Origin: Cercis canadensis | Taxonomy: Eukaryota; Streptophyta; Magnoliopsida; Fabales; Fabaceae | Assembly (NCBI GenBank): GCA_003255065.1 | Contig: QAOA01003602.1 | Location: 62,001 to 126,000, forward strand | Length of the DNA: 64,000 nucleotides | Reading direction: 5' to 3' | Translations under genes and position numbers: made by a program | Part shown: in pieces, positions 51,991-60,880 of the stretch | Position numbering within the stretch: position 1 is the first letter of the stretch | How the letters are laid out: each line of letters opens with the position of its first letter | The notes under the pieces: generated by a model | Told to the model about the DNA's origin: nothing | Databases searched by the model: none | Seen by the model: the letters and a program-made list of their open reading frames with translations, nothing else

Positions 51991-52973
51991 NNNNNNNNNN
52001 NNNNNNNNNNNNNNNNNNNNNNNNNNNNNNNNNNNNNNNNNNNNNNNNNNNNNNNNNNNNNNNNNNNNNNNNNNNNNNNNNNNNNNNNNNNNNNNNNNNN
52101 NNNNNNNNNNNNNNNNNNNNNNNNNNNNNNNNNNNNNNNNNNNNNNNNNNNNNNNNNNNNNNNNNNNNNNNNNNNNNNNNNNNNNNNNNNNNNNNNNNNN
52201 NNNNNNNNNNNNNNNNNNNNNNNNNNNNNNNNNNNNNNNNNNNNNNNNNNNNNNNNNNNNNNNNNNNNNNNNNNNNNNNNNNNNNNNNNNNNNNNNNNNN
52301 NNNNNNNNNNNNNNNNNNNNNNNNNNNNNNNNNNNNNNNNNNNNNNNNNNNNNNNNNNNNNNNNNNNNNNNNNNNNNNNNNNNNNNNNNNNNNNNNNNNN
52401 NNNNNNNNNNNNNNNNNNNNNNNNNNNNNNNNNNNNNNNNNNNNNNNNNNNNNNNNNNNNNNNNNNNNNNNNNNNNNNNNNNNNNNNNNNNNNNNNNNNN
52501 NNNNNNNNNNNNNNNNNNNNNNNNNNNNNNNNNNNNNNNNNNNNNNNNNNNNNNNNNNNNNNNNNNNNNNNNNNNNNNNNNNNNNNNNNNNNNNNNNNNN
52601 NNNNNNNNNNNNNNNNNNNNNNNNNNNNNNNNNNNNNNNNNNNNNNNNNNNNNNNNNNNNNNNNNNNNNNNNNNNNNNNNNNNNNNNNNNNNNNNNNNNN
52701 NNNNNNNNNNNNNNNNNNNNNNNNNNNNNNNNNNNNNNNNNNNNNNNNNNNNNNNNNNNNNNNNNNNNNNNNNNNNNNNNNNNNNNNNNNNNNNNNNNNN
52801 NNNNNNNNNNNNNNNNNNNNNNNNNNNNNNNNNNNNNNNNNNNNNNNNNNNNNNNNNNNNNNNNNNNNNNNNNNNNNNNNNNNNNNNNNNNNNNNNNNNN
52901 NNNNNNNNNNNNNNNNNNNNNNNNNNNNNNNNNNNNNNNNNNNNNNNNNNNNNNNNNNNNNNNNNNNNNNNNN
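51991..52973. other. Assembly gap (983 N)
   Basis: A run of 983 undetermined bases. Satellite abuts its left edge in mid-monomer after TTTCCT, and a T homopolymer abuts its right edge. The right boundary of the array is therefore not observed, and any open frame spanning the gap is meaningless. Confidence 1.

Positions 52974-53007
<34 letters not shown>
52974..53007. repeat. Poly(T) tract next to gap (at least 34 T)
   Basis: An uninterrupted run of 34 T from the gap edge, then AAATAAAAATTTT. It could be the A-tail of a minus-strand retroposon whose body lies to the right, or simple low-complexity DNA that stopped the assembly. No retroposon body was recognised to the right. Confidence 0.9.
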
Positions 53008-53011
<4 letters not shown>

Positions 53012-53061
53012 AAAAATTTTCATGGAATTTTTTGCCTCAATTATGTTCTAGCAAACTAATC

Positions 53062-53320
53062 CTCAAGGTCTGTAAAAGCTTGTAATGGGATCTTAGGGTA
53101 AAAATATATATTTTCTTTTGTTTGGAAAGAAAAGATAAAGACTCAAAACTTGATTTTTTCCCTCACTTTATCTCTTCAATTTTCTTCAACGCCTAACTCC
53201 AATAGCTTTCATGCCAACATTTGTTTACCAAGAGATGCTCAAAGGTTGTAATTGGGTACTAGGGATGTAATATATGACTAATAAAAGAAAAGATATAAAT
53301 GCCCAAACATTTGATATTGG
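53062..53320. repeat. Diverged direct repeat, ~160-175-bp offset
   Basis: CTCAAGG...TTGTAATGGG...TAGGGTAA...GAAAAGATAAAG...CTTGAT near 53062-53155 is echoed by CTCAAAGG...TTGTAATTGGG...TAGGGATG...GAAAAGATATAAA...TTTGAT near 53238-53316. The order is kept, with an offset of 176 bp at the start and 158 bp later. This is probably an old tandem duplication of AT-rich DNA. Confidence 0.4.
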
Positions 53321-53419
53321 GACAATAATGAGAATCTTGCTTTTGATAACTCACGGTCTTTTAGTTTTTCATTTTCTTATCACTTGGACTGTCTTTCCTA
53401 TTCCTCAACCATTTGGAAG

Positions 53420-53580
53420 AAAAAAAAAATTATTCTATTTTTTTTTATTTTTTTTCTATTTGTCTCTTTTTTGGGAGAGAATTTTTTTGCCCTCTTGAAG
53501 AATTTTTTTTTTTTTTTTCTTTTGGAGAGTTTTCCTCTCTTTTGCATTTCCTTTGCATTTTGCACTTATTTTTTTGGCTA
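53420..53580. repeat. T-rich low-complexity stretch
   Basis: Several T runs of 7-18 bases, interspersed with CTCTTTT and ATTTTTTT motifs. Open frames here translate to strings of Phe and Leu and are not coding. Confidence 0.7.
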
Positions 53581-54125
53581 GTCCATTAAGATTTCAAAGA
53601 CATCTTTTGCAAGTTTATTCTCATTCTAGCCCAGGTATGAAGGAAAATTGAAAGTTCAAAAGGATTACAAGAGATATGAAGTGTTTAGATAGAGGAAATA
53701 AAAATGATAATTCTTGGCACTTGAATGTTGTCATGAAAGCTTATTGGAGTTCTACCATTCCAAAAGAAGTTCATGAATTAGAGAATTAAGAAACAACCAA
53801 CTTCTTCTAGCTCAAAGGGGTAACTAATGATACTCAGCAATATTTTGGAGAACAAATAATGCCTCTAGTCATTAGAAGAGTTTGCTTGTGGAGTGCAAAA
53901 TTTACTTGAAAATCACTTTTATTATGAGGTCTTGAGTTTTCATCACTCTCAAATTTATCATCTTTGCATCAATTGCAACTCCTCAAAAGGAAGACTCATG
54001 GAACTTTTATTTTTTGAAGGATTTTGAAGAGAAGCATTTGTTATGTATTGTTTTAAACTTATTATCGTTGCTTTCTAGAAAAATAAATGTTACAAGTTAT
54101 TGTTGCATTGGAAACTATCACCCCG

Positions 54126-54488
54126 TTTGGTACATAGATTAAAAACCATGGAATGGAATGGATACACAATTTATTAGCTCAAGGAATGGAAAGTCATTCC
54201 ATTGTTTGGTACATGAATTGGAATCAAAATCAGTAGTGAAAAACACAACACAAATACCTCTTATTTAGAGCATTATATTAGACCGATTTTATTTAATAAG
54301 GGTAACTTGAGTCATTTTGTAAGATTAATGAGAGCTGGTTAGGTAAAGAAAAGATTAAACCCGTTACAGGGACATAAAATCACCATTTAGGTAATCAAAG
54401 CTAAAATCCAATGTTTATTTCATGCTCTTTTTATTAACCAAACATAGAATGGATCATGGAGAAGAATCGTGCAATCTAGTGCACCAAA
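54126..54488. mobile_element. Candidate MITE-like element with degenerate inverted ends
   Basis: TTTGGTACATAGATT at 54126-54140 and AATCTAGTGCACCAAA at 54473-54488 are imperfect inverted repeats (about 14 of 16 aligned positions, one gap). GTTTGGTACAT recurs at about 54209, and ACCAAACATAG lies near the right end at 54437. GTTTGGTA-type ends are common in plant non-autonomous DNA transposons. No clear target-site duplication was found, so the superfamily and the exact ends are uncertain. Confidence 0.35.
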
Positions 54489-55135
54489 TATTCTCTATAT
54501 CATTGTCAGAGTAGTCTAATAATTATGTAATTGAGAATTTTACACTCTGTTTGCCACGATGGCAAACTATGACTATGTGTCATGTTGCATATTACAACAG
54601 TGTCATTGTAGATTTCAAGTTAAATTATATGATGCAATCTTGTTATCTAACAACACAAACACAGAGCACTGGGGCTTAACCAGTACACCCTCATGGTGCA
54701 TTCTTGAGTGATATGGGTATGTGGGTGACTCCTAAAAGTTAGTTTTTAATTTTTTTTTTATTGATAACTACTGAGAAACATAAGATAAAATGATCATTGT
54801 TTAGTATGCAATGACCACTGAAAAAGATATGATAATCATTGGTCAGCGAAGGAAATATATGTATACACACACGCTAGCTTTTGTAACATGTTACATGTGT
54901 GCGAAAATACTTTATATGTAATGAAAATTTAATTTTAAAATAATTATCTAAATTTAAATGAAAACTGAAAAAGTATGTTAAAATTATGGCCGGTTGTTCA
55001 GTAGCACTGAGTGAAAGTCATTCATTGAAATTTGAATGGTTCTTTAAGGTTGGGTATGAAAAATCATTTCACCATATTTATGACCTTTTAATATATGCTA
55101 TGATTTCTTTTTGTTATATTTTCCTCCACACCCCC
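54489..55135. other. AT-rich intergenic DNA, no gene seen
   Basis: No credible coding frame. The only structured item seen is the perfect 14-bp palindrome TGTAACATGTTACA at 54882-54895, next to a short CA/TG-rich stretch. Confidence 0.5.
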
Positions 55136-55564
55136 TGATGCAGCATACATGATGGAATAGAACAAAATTCAACAACTCGTTGATTCCTAAGAATACCGAG
55201 AGGCCGGAGTTAAGAATTGAGAGAATTTTTAAACTATTATTCAATCAAAAACTATCCTTCAAAAGGTTTTACAAACACTTATAAAGGAAACCCTAAAATG
55301 AAATAGCAAAATTATGAAAAGGTTCAAATATAATAAAAATTTCAAAAATAACCCTAAAACAATAAAATGTCATTTTGACTCCCAAAACGATGAAATTTGG
55401 CTAAAATCATGAGACGTGTGGTGCAAGTACTACGTTTTGCTCAAAAGGTCATTTCTATATAAAAAAGTGTGGTCTTTTGTCAAAAACAGACATTGTTGAC
55501 TTTTCTTGTCAACTTTGGATGCCCCCTTTGTGCCATAAATTTTCAATCATTCTGCACTACATCA
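55136..55564 (-). mobile_element. Probable solo LTR, 429 bp
   Basis: The block starts TGATGCAG and ends CTACATCA, so it has TG...CA ends with TGATG/CATCA inverted termini. The flanks are CCCCC on the left and CCCTC on the right, a 5-bp target duplication with one mismatch. On the minus strand a TATA-like CTTTATAAGTG lies near 55280-55290, upstream of a CTCTC-rich stretch, as expected for an LTR promoter followed by its R/U5 part; this gives the proposed orientation. There is no internal coding region or second copy. The open frames over it are not credible. The imperfect duplication suggests an old insertion, or that I misplaced one end. Confidence 0.5.
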
Positions 55565-55750
55565 CCCTCCAAACCAATAAAGATGTCTTTTGGGAAAATA
55601 TGGCATATGTTCTATTCTATCCTTTGTTCATCACTTCCCTTCATTCTCTTGTACTTTTTAACCATTAAATTTTTGATTAGATTATATGTACATAAGTTGG
55701 TCAGGTTTTATTTTATATTTTTTGTTTAATGAAGAAACCTAACTTCCTAA

Positions 55751-55915
55751 AAGGCCAAGACAATAAACAAAGAAATCAGAATTAGAAACCCCATCCCCTT
55801 GAGAGACCCTGTGGAAGCACAAGGAAGAGATTTTGATGTGAACTTTGAGTCACTGAGAGTTCTTCCCTTCCATGTGAAGGATCTTTACAAAGCTCGTATT
55901 CTCCAACTTCGTTGA
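55751..55915 (+). other. Short open frame, possible gene or exon relic
   Basis: A 54-codon frame without an ATG, opened by the stop TAA at 55748-55750 and closed by TGA at 55913. Its second half has a varied, protein-like composition, including DPVEAQGRDFDVNFESL and PFHVKDLYKARI. A possible splice acceptor (TTAG) lies just before codon AAC near 55788. I do not recognise the peptide. It could be the last exon of a gene, a pseudogene scrap or chance. Confidence 0.2.
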
Positions 55916-56257
55916 ATGTCACATAATGACACACTAAATTGATCTAATTAATTTGACTACTTAGTTTTAGATTTGCTTATATTAGTGGGCTATAACAATA
56001 CATAAACAGCTAATTACATTAATTCTTGAACAGTGGATCTGTATGTTCAAAAATTCTAGAAACTTGCATACTTTCTCAGAAAGCACAAAACTTACATGTT
56101 AAATTATTAATTGGGCCAAAGTAGGCTGTTGATGTCAATCTGGGGTTCAAGCCAATCTTGCCTGCCCTGAATTTCAAGATGTTTGAATTTCTTGTCTCTT
56201 GAGTTATACAGATAAACTCAGGTGCAATTTTTTAGGAAGCAAGTGCACAGCAGGACA
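55916..56257. other. Intergenic DNA, nothing recognised
   Basis: AT-rich sequence between the short open frame and the F-box relic. No gene, repeat or RNA was seen. Confidence 0.5.
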
Positions 56258-56677
56258 TCACTTTTGTTTGGTATGGACAATGGCCAGATTCTTAACACCA
56301 TACTCCTTCATTTGCCAAAAAATATAATGCATTGGTTCTCGTAATTGATCATCACAAAGAGTTGGTGTATAAAGCTCAAAAGAAGAATACAAGCAGTTCC
56401 TTAAAATCACCAGTTTAGGTCTGGAATAGCAATGGGATTTATCAAATTCAGATAGCAACACTTCCCTACTCGTTTCTGTGCTCAGATCTACAGAAAAAAT
56501 TACATATTCATCAACGCTACTTTTTTCACTATCACGAGTTTCAAAAATTTGGATATGTATCCAATTCACAGTGCCACTGATGAATTTTCCCCAATATTGA
56601 CTTGCTGGGAAAATAAGGAAAACCTGTTTCTTTCTCCAAGAATTAGCACTCAAGATAACACAAAAATTTAACTGGAT
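56258..56677 (-). pseudogene. F-box-associated (FBA) domain fragment, F-box-family pseudogene
   Basis: A minus-strand frame of about 131-139 codons resembles the middle of plant F-box/FBA proteins. Visible FBA landmarks in order are NSWRKKQ, GKFISGTVNWI, YVIFSVDLSTET followed by REVLLSEFD, PKLVILRNCL, then FWQMKEYGVKNLAIVHT and a stop. The neighbouring intact gene has SWRRI, LVSGSLNWLA, VVSLDLGNEKYRKILLP and MWVMKDYGVKESW at the same relative places. There is no ATG at the head of the frame: it opens after a TAG at 56678-56680. No F-box, no N-terminal half and no C-terminal third follow. I read it as a truncated relic on the same strand as the intact gene. A 3' exon of a gene with a distant first exon is possible but less likely. 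Confidence 0.7.
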
Positions 56678-57570
56678 CTACTTAAATTTTTAATATACGG
56701 CTTAAATTTTACATATTACCACACTTTGTGTGCAAAAACAATTTCTCGATAAAATATTTCAGACATTACCATACTCCTACAGAAAATAATTTCCCCAGGA
56801 AAGAAGCTACCTCTAAGAAACATGCAGGCTAAGTCTTCATATTCTAGAATACCTCTAAAAAATTATATGTTCGGCTAAATACATGCTCTCTCTTAATGAT
56901 GGGCAGACAAGTTTAATTTACCATCATGTTGTAAATGGTGAAGTTCAATTGTCGCAAATGTATTACCGACACTAACTTACATACAGAAGATCTGTTTTGT
57001 AGGCTCCTACCAATGTGTCCTTTAGTTCTAAGGAGACATGAACCAAAGGTATTATCGACATGAAATATAGCAGAAAGACATGTAATGTTAGAATAGCACA
57101 CATTGGAATTTCAAAAAATGGTGTGCACTTCATAAGGATAATTGATGTTCGTTATGAGATCTCAAAATTTTTAAATGAAGTTGTAGGAACGTTTTAAAAT
57201 AAGGGGAGGACTTAGAGTAGGGTGGCATGAACTTGCTTCACTCATTCTTGAATTGTGCTTGGGCTTGAGGTATTTAGGAATGTTTGAATATGAACATGCA
57301 AAGGCAAGTGGAAGAGTCACCCAAAAAACTAAAGAACAAAGCCAAGTGAAAGAATCCAAAACCAGAAAATCTACAGGTCAATTTATAAAATTCCATAAAA
57401 CCATCACTAACACAGCAACAAGAAAAAGATGCAATATAACCATAAATAACAAATAATTATAAAAAAAAAAAATAGTCAATGCTATATTTACCAAATACAT
57501 AAACACCATGTCTGTCCAAATAAGAAATTCCAAAAGAACTAAAAGCGAAGAGAGACAAGGTGAAACTCCA
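56678..57570. other. Intergenic DNA between F-box relic and F-box gene
   Basis: AT-rich, with short open frames on both strands that have no recognisable domain. I looked for the missing N-terminal F-box of the relic and did not see it. A partial echo of the downstream 90-bp repeat (AAGGTGAAACTCCA, about 57558) precedes the duplication. Confidence 0.5.
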
Positions 57571-57748
57571 AGATAAACAAAAGTAAGCAGAATATCTGAC
57601 GCAGAATAAACTAAACTACAAGATCCAAACTGAGCCACAAGAAGGTGAAAACCGGGCTCTAGATAAACAAAAGTAAGCAGAATATCCGATACAGAATAAA
57701 ATAAACTCCAAGATCCAACTTAGCCATGAGAAGGTGAAACCAGGCTCT
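57571..57748. repeat. 90-bp tandem duplication over the 3' end of the F-box gene
   Basis: AGATAAACAAAAGTAAGCAG occurs at 57571 and again at 57661. The two units (57571-57660 and 57661-57748) align along their whole length with roughly a dozen differences, and both end in GGGCTCT or AGGCTCT. The right unit contains the stop codon and last codons of the gene (Ser-Leu-Val-Ser-Pro-Ser-His-Gly). The left unit is a non-coding copy of that end in the 3' flank. Confidence 0.85.
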
Positions 57749-58997
57749 CAATATAAATGATCGGATTCGGCGAACGCATTAGTCCATCAACCTTAGCTAG
57801 CATTGACGTAATATCTCTTGGGATATCAATCTTATGTTTCTTTAATGCATTATCTCTTGGGTCATATAAAACAAATTCACCACGGTTGTTGATTCCCACC
57901 AGGATGTCACCATTCTGTGACATGAACAAGGGTACAGGACGAAGAAATTTTGAAACCCCAAGATCCACATAAGGAATTGTCACAAATTTATTCCAAGACT
58001 CTTTAACTCCATAGTCCTTCATTACCCACATAACAAACTGAGTTTTCTTGATCAGTTTATAGGAAAAACAAAGCCATCCCCTAGAAACCCCTATATTAGG
58101 AGAGGAATAGCCGTCATCATCAAGATCAGGTAGCAAAATTTTCCTATATTTCTCATTCCCCAAGTCAAGAGAAACAACCAATGGACAATCAAAATCATCA
58201 GCACGAAATGCTAACCAATTAAGGGAGCCACTGACCAATATTCCAGACCCTTTAGATTTGAGCGGAACAAAAGGGAAACTATGAATCCGTCTCCAAGATT
58301 TATCACCCAATGTAAAAACTTTGACAATGAATTTTTGTAGAACCACGTTCGAGTTAGGATCGGTTTTGCAGAAGATTACCACCACCTTGTACTTATCAGT
58401 GATATGATCATAACCAAATCCAAACAAACATGAAAGAGAGTCCTCCACCAACCAATTGTCAGCCAAGCATGGAGAATTCTCGGATGTCCATCTAATACAT
58501 GGGTTATATAAACAGACATAACCCCTAACAACATCAAACAAACACAGCAATCCATTGCATGACCCGACAACAAGGTATTCAGATGTAATTTGATGGCGAG
58601 CATCTACAAGGGTTGACGGTTTTTTAAATAAGGAATTCAGAGAGCAAGTTATCACCCCGTGACAACCCAAATCCAATATGGTGGGTATTGCTAGACGGTG
58701 GTGAGAGAGGTTGGTTTCACAGACAGATCTATGAAGGTGTTTCATCGCGAATTGGGGATCTAAAATCAAGGATTTCCATGACTGACATACGAACCTGTAT
58801 TGGAGGAGAAATTTCGCAGGAACCCGTAAAAGGATTTCCTCAATGAGTTCATCTGGGAGGATCTCTGATTGCCGTGAAACCTTAGCTTGGGAGGTTTTCT
58901 TCTGTGGAGAAGGGAGTGAAGGTAGGCTTCTGGAATCGATGCTGGAACTGAAGGGTGGCACATCGTCAACGTCATCGTTGCTACAGTGAGATGACAT
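57720..58997 (-). CDS. F-box protein with F-box-associated domain (FBA type)
   Basis: A 425-residue protein in one uninterrupted frame. The N-terminal ~44 residues are Ser/Pro/Asp-rich and likely disordered. An F-box follows at about 45-88 (ILPDELIEEILLRVPAK...VCQSWKSLI). Then come the usual FBA landmarks: GSCNGLLCLF at 145-154, LYNPCIRW at 163-170, FGYDHITDKYKVV at 194-206, LVSGSLNWLA at 254-263, SLDLGNEKYRKILLP at 276-290 and MWVMKDYGVKESWNKFVTIPY at 323-343. Such proteins are substrate receptors of SCF (SKP1-CUL1-F-box) ubiquitin ligases: the F-box binds SKP1/ASK and the FBA part recruits a target. The target is unknown here. The frame can be extended upstream of the ATG at 58997, but the 22 added codons have no ATG and run into a TA repeat, so 58997 is the start. 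The length is normal for the family. A truncated relative lies downstream on the same strand. Confidence 0.93.
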   Translation of the reverse strand: MSSHCSNDDVDDVPPFSSSIDSRSLPSLPSPQKKTSQAKVSRQSEILPDELIEEILLRVPAKFLLQYRFVCQSWKSLILDPQFAMKHLHRSVCETNLSHHRLAIPTILDLGCHGVITCSLNSLFKKPSTLVDARHQITSEYLVVGSCNGLLCLFDVVRGYVCLYNPCIRWTSENSPCLADNWLVEDSLSCLFGFGYDHITDKYKVVVIFCKTDPNSNVVLQKFIVKVFTLGDKSWRRIHSFPFVPLKSKGSGILVSGSLNWLAFRADDFDCPLVVSLDLGNEKYRKILLPDLDDDGYSSPNIGVSRGWLCFSYKLIKKTQFVMWVMKDYGVKESWNKFVTIPYVDLGVSKFLRPVPLFMSQNGDILVGINNRGEFVLYDPRDNALKKHKIDIPRDITSMLAKVDGLMRSPNPIIYIESLVSPSHG

Positions 58998-59043
58998 TCT
59001 GACGCTGCTGTGCTTCGGTCCGAGCAAAGAGTGAGAGTGAGAC

Positions 59044-59076
59044 AATATATATATATATATCAAATATAAACCCTAA
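59044..59076 (-). promoter_or_regulatory. Likely core promoter of the F-box gene: TA repeat and telo-box
   Basis: On the minus strand, 47-64 bp before the ATG, lies an (AT)n stretch at about 59045-59060 that can serve as a TATA region. Just upstream of it (59068-59076 on the plus strand) is AAACCCTAA, the plant telo-box, which is often found near transcription starts of plant genes. No mapped start is available. The role is inferred from position and motif only. Confidence 0.45.
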
Positions 59077-60620
59077 ATTTCTATCTTCGCTTTAAGACAA
59101 TAGGTTGGATTGTGGATTGCGGTGGCCATAGGCCCACCCACCGCACTGGTCTTAAAAAGACAAACGAATATTGGCCCGAAAAAAAAAAAAAGGACAAATA
59201 TTTAAAAAAAATTCTCTTATGAAGCACAACCCTGTTTCTTTACAAGAAATATCTGTCCCACAACATAAGAATGACAAAAACAGTGCAATAAAATCTGAAT
59301 CATATAGAAAAAGTTTAAATAGATATAGTTTTTAATGTGTATGATCGTGATTACAGTTAAAAGTAGTGGTTAAATATATAATAGTGACAATAATATTACT
59401 CGTTATTTTATGGCTACAGAATGTTTTTAACTAAGTAGTAGATTGTGTCCAAACAAATTTTTACACTATCAAAAGCTAAAATTTAAGCATTTTTTTTAAC
59501 CTTGAACCATACAAGCACTAGTTGGTTATAGCATTGCTTTTGCACTACTACTCTAAATTTTTGTTTTAGCTTGTCTCAATCCCAAATTTCATTAATTATA
59601 AACTTTTTTATGTTACCTTCTTGTTGAAATACCATGACATATTTGAATATACATTTTAACATTTCAATTTTAAATGGTCATATATGATGCATTCCCTTGC
59701 TGGGTAATCTTTTTTTAAAATACAATTTTAATGTGTTGAAGGACAAACCAAAGCTTTTTTAAAACTGAAACATCAAAACTTCAATATTGTATGTCATGCT
59801 ATAATTTAATTTCTAAGACTTCCCTACTGCTGCTTTTGAAATGGGATGCTGCTGGTAGATGATGCCCAAGAAGAATGAGAATGCGGTCCTTTAATTTGCA
59901 ATTTTTCAGTTACATGACAATACGAAGAATTGAACCTCTGATCTCTTGAAAATTAATCTGAGCCTTCATCACTAACAATACCTAATAGCTTATCCTTTTA
60001 GTTATTTTGTGTTCGTGTTTGTCAATTCTCATTATTTTCATCACTCTGCTTTATTCTAGAGTTGTTATTATGCTCTAGTTGTTTGTTGTAAGAGCTTTGG
60101 CTATCACTTTCATCTTTTAATAAAGAGTTACAAACTACTTCCCTGTTGGAAAAACATTTAAAAAACAAAAGTAAAAAGATATTTTAATAAGTAGCTGAAG
60201 TAAATAGCACAATTCTTGTCATTTCCTACATGTGATTACACCGGTTTCAATGAGACTTGGATGAGGCCGGACTAAAAGAAAAGATGCTACTGATGATCAA
60301 GAACATCATAACTTCGGATGATACTTTGCTCTTTTTTAACATCTAAATTTTATTTTGGTACTCTACAAGAAAACCATTTCGTACTATAAAACATTAGTTT
60401 CAAACACCATATACTGATGATAGACCACCAAACACGACAGCTCTATTGACTTTAACAATACTATAGAAGGCTAACCAGGATAAATAGTTTCTACTTCTCA
60501 AAACAAGGAATAACAATAATTACAAAGCCAGTTTCAACTACTAAACTTGAACAATCCTTAAACAGTTAGTACTACAACTCCTCTATACTCCAATGAACAG
60601 ATTGAATAGATTTTTGTGGG
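59077..60620. other. AT-rich intergenic DNA, no gene seen
   Basis: No long coding frame and no recognisable RNA gene. It contains A/T homopolymers near 59177-59215. A tRNA-like GAATTGAACCTC near 59932 was examined and dismissed. Confidence 0.5.
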
Positions 60621-60623
60621 CTA

Positions 60624-60880
60624 CAGTCATAGGCGGACCTACATACATTTGAGTGTTGGCACTTGCCCACACTGAAATTTTTAAAAACCCTTTATATATT
60701 ATTGTGATTTTCTCCACTGCCTTTCAAACTTTGCATCCATTGATCTACTGGACCTAATTCTCTTCGTATATACCAATACTTTCAACTTTTTTAGAGATAA
60801 AGCCTAATATTTTTTTTCTTTTTGAGATGTAAAGCCCAATACTTAATGCTCAATTTCAGCCCATATTTTTAAAAATATTA
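60624..60880. mobile_element. Possible hAT-type transposon remnant
   Basis: CAGTCATAGGCGGACCTAC at 60624, followed by GGCACTTGCCCACACTGAAA at about 60658, resembles the end of plant hAT-like repeats, which often carry CAGNGGCGGANCC near the terminus. I did not find the opposite end or an 8-bp target duplication. The right limit is a guess. Confidence 0.25.

Larger units (their letters stand above)
53008..54120. other. AT-rich intergenic DNA, no gene seen
   Basis: No credible coding frame or RNA gene. It holds a diverged direct repeat (53062-53320) and T-rich homopolymer stretches (about 53420-53580). The rest is unremarkable AT-rich sequence. Confidence 0.6.

Noticed and set aside
51827..53059. 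410-codon frame crossing the assembly gap
   Set aside because: Nearly all of it is undetermined bases and poly(T); the real part is satellite.
55469..55729. 86-codon plus-strand open frame
   Set aside because: It overlaps the end of the candidate 429-bp LTR, has T-rich composition and no recognisable protein family.
57378..57638. 86-codon hydrophobic minus-strand open frame downstream of the F-box gene
   Set aside because: It lies in AT-rich 3' flank and the decayed 90-bp repeat. Its hydrophobicity follows from T-rich codons and it has no domain.
58998..59063. 22-codon N-terminal extension of the F-box protein
   Set aside because: It contains no ATG, begins in a TA dinucleotide repeat, and is not needed for the F-box domain.
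59925..59965. tRNA-like GAATTGAACCTC on the minus strand
   Set aside because: It looks like a T-arm, but no acceptor stem, anticodon arm or D-arm with correct spacing could be found. Similar strings are common in plant repeats.
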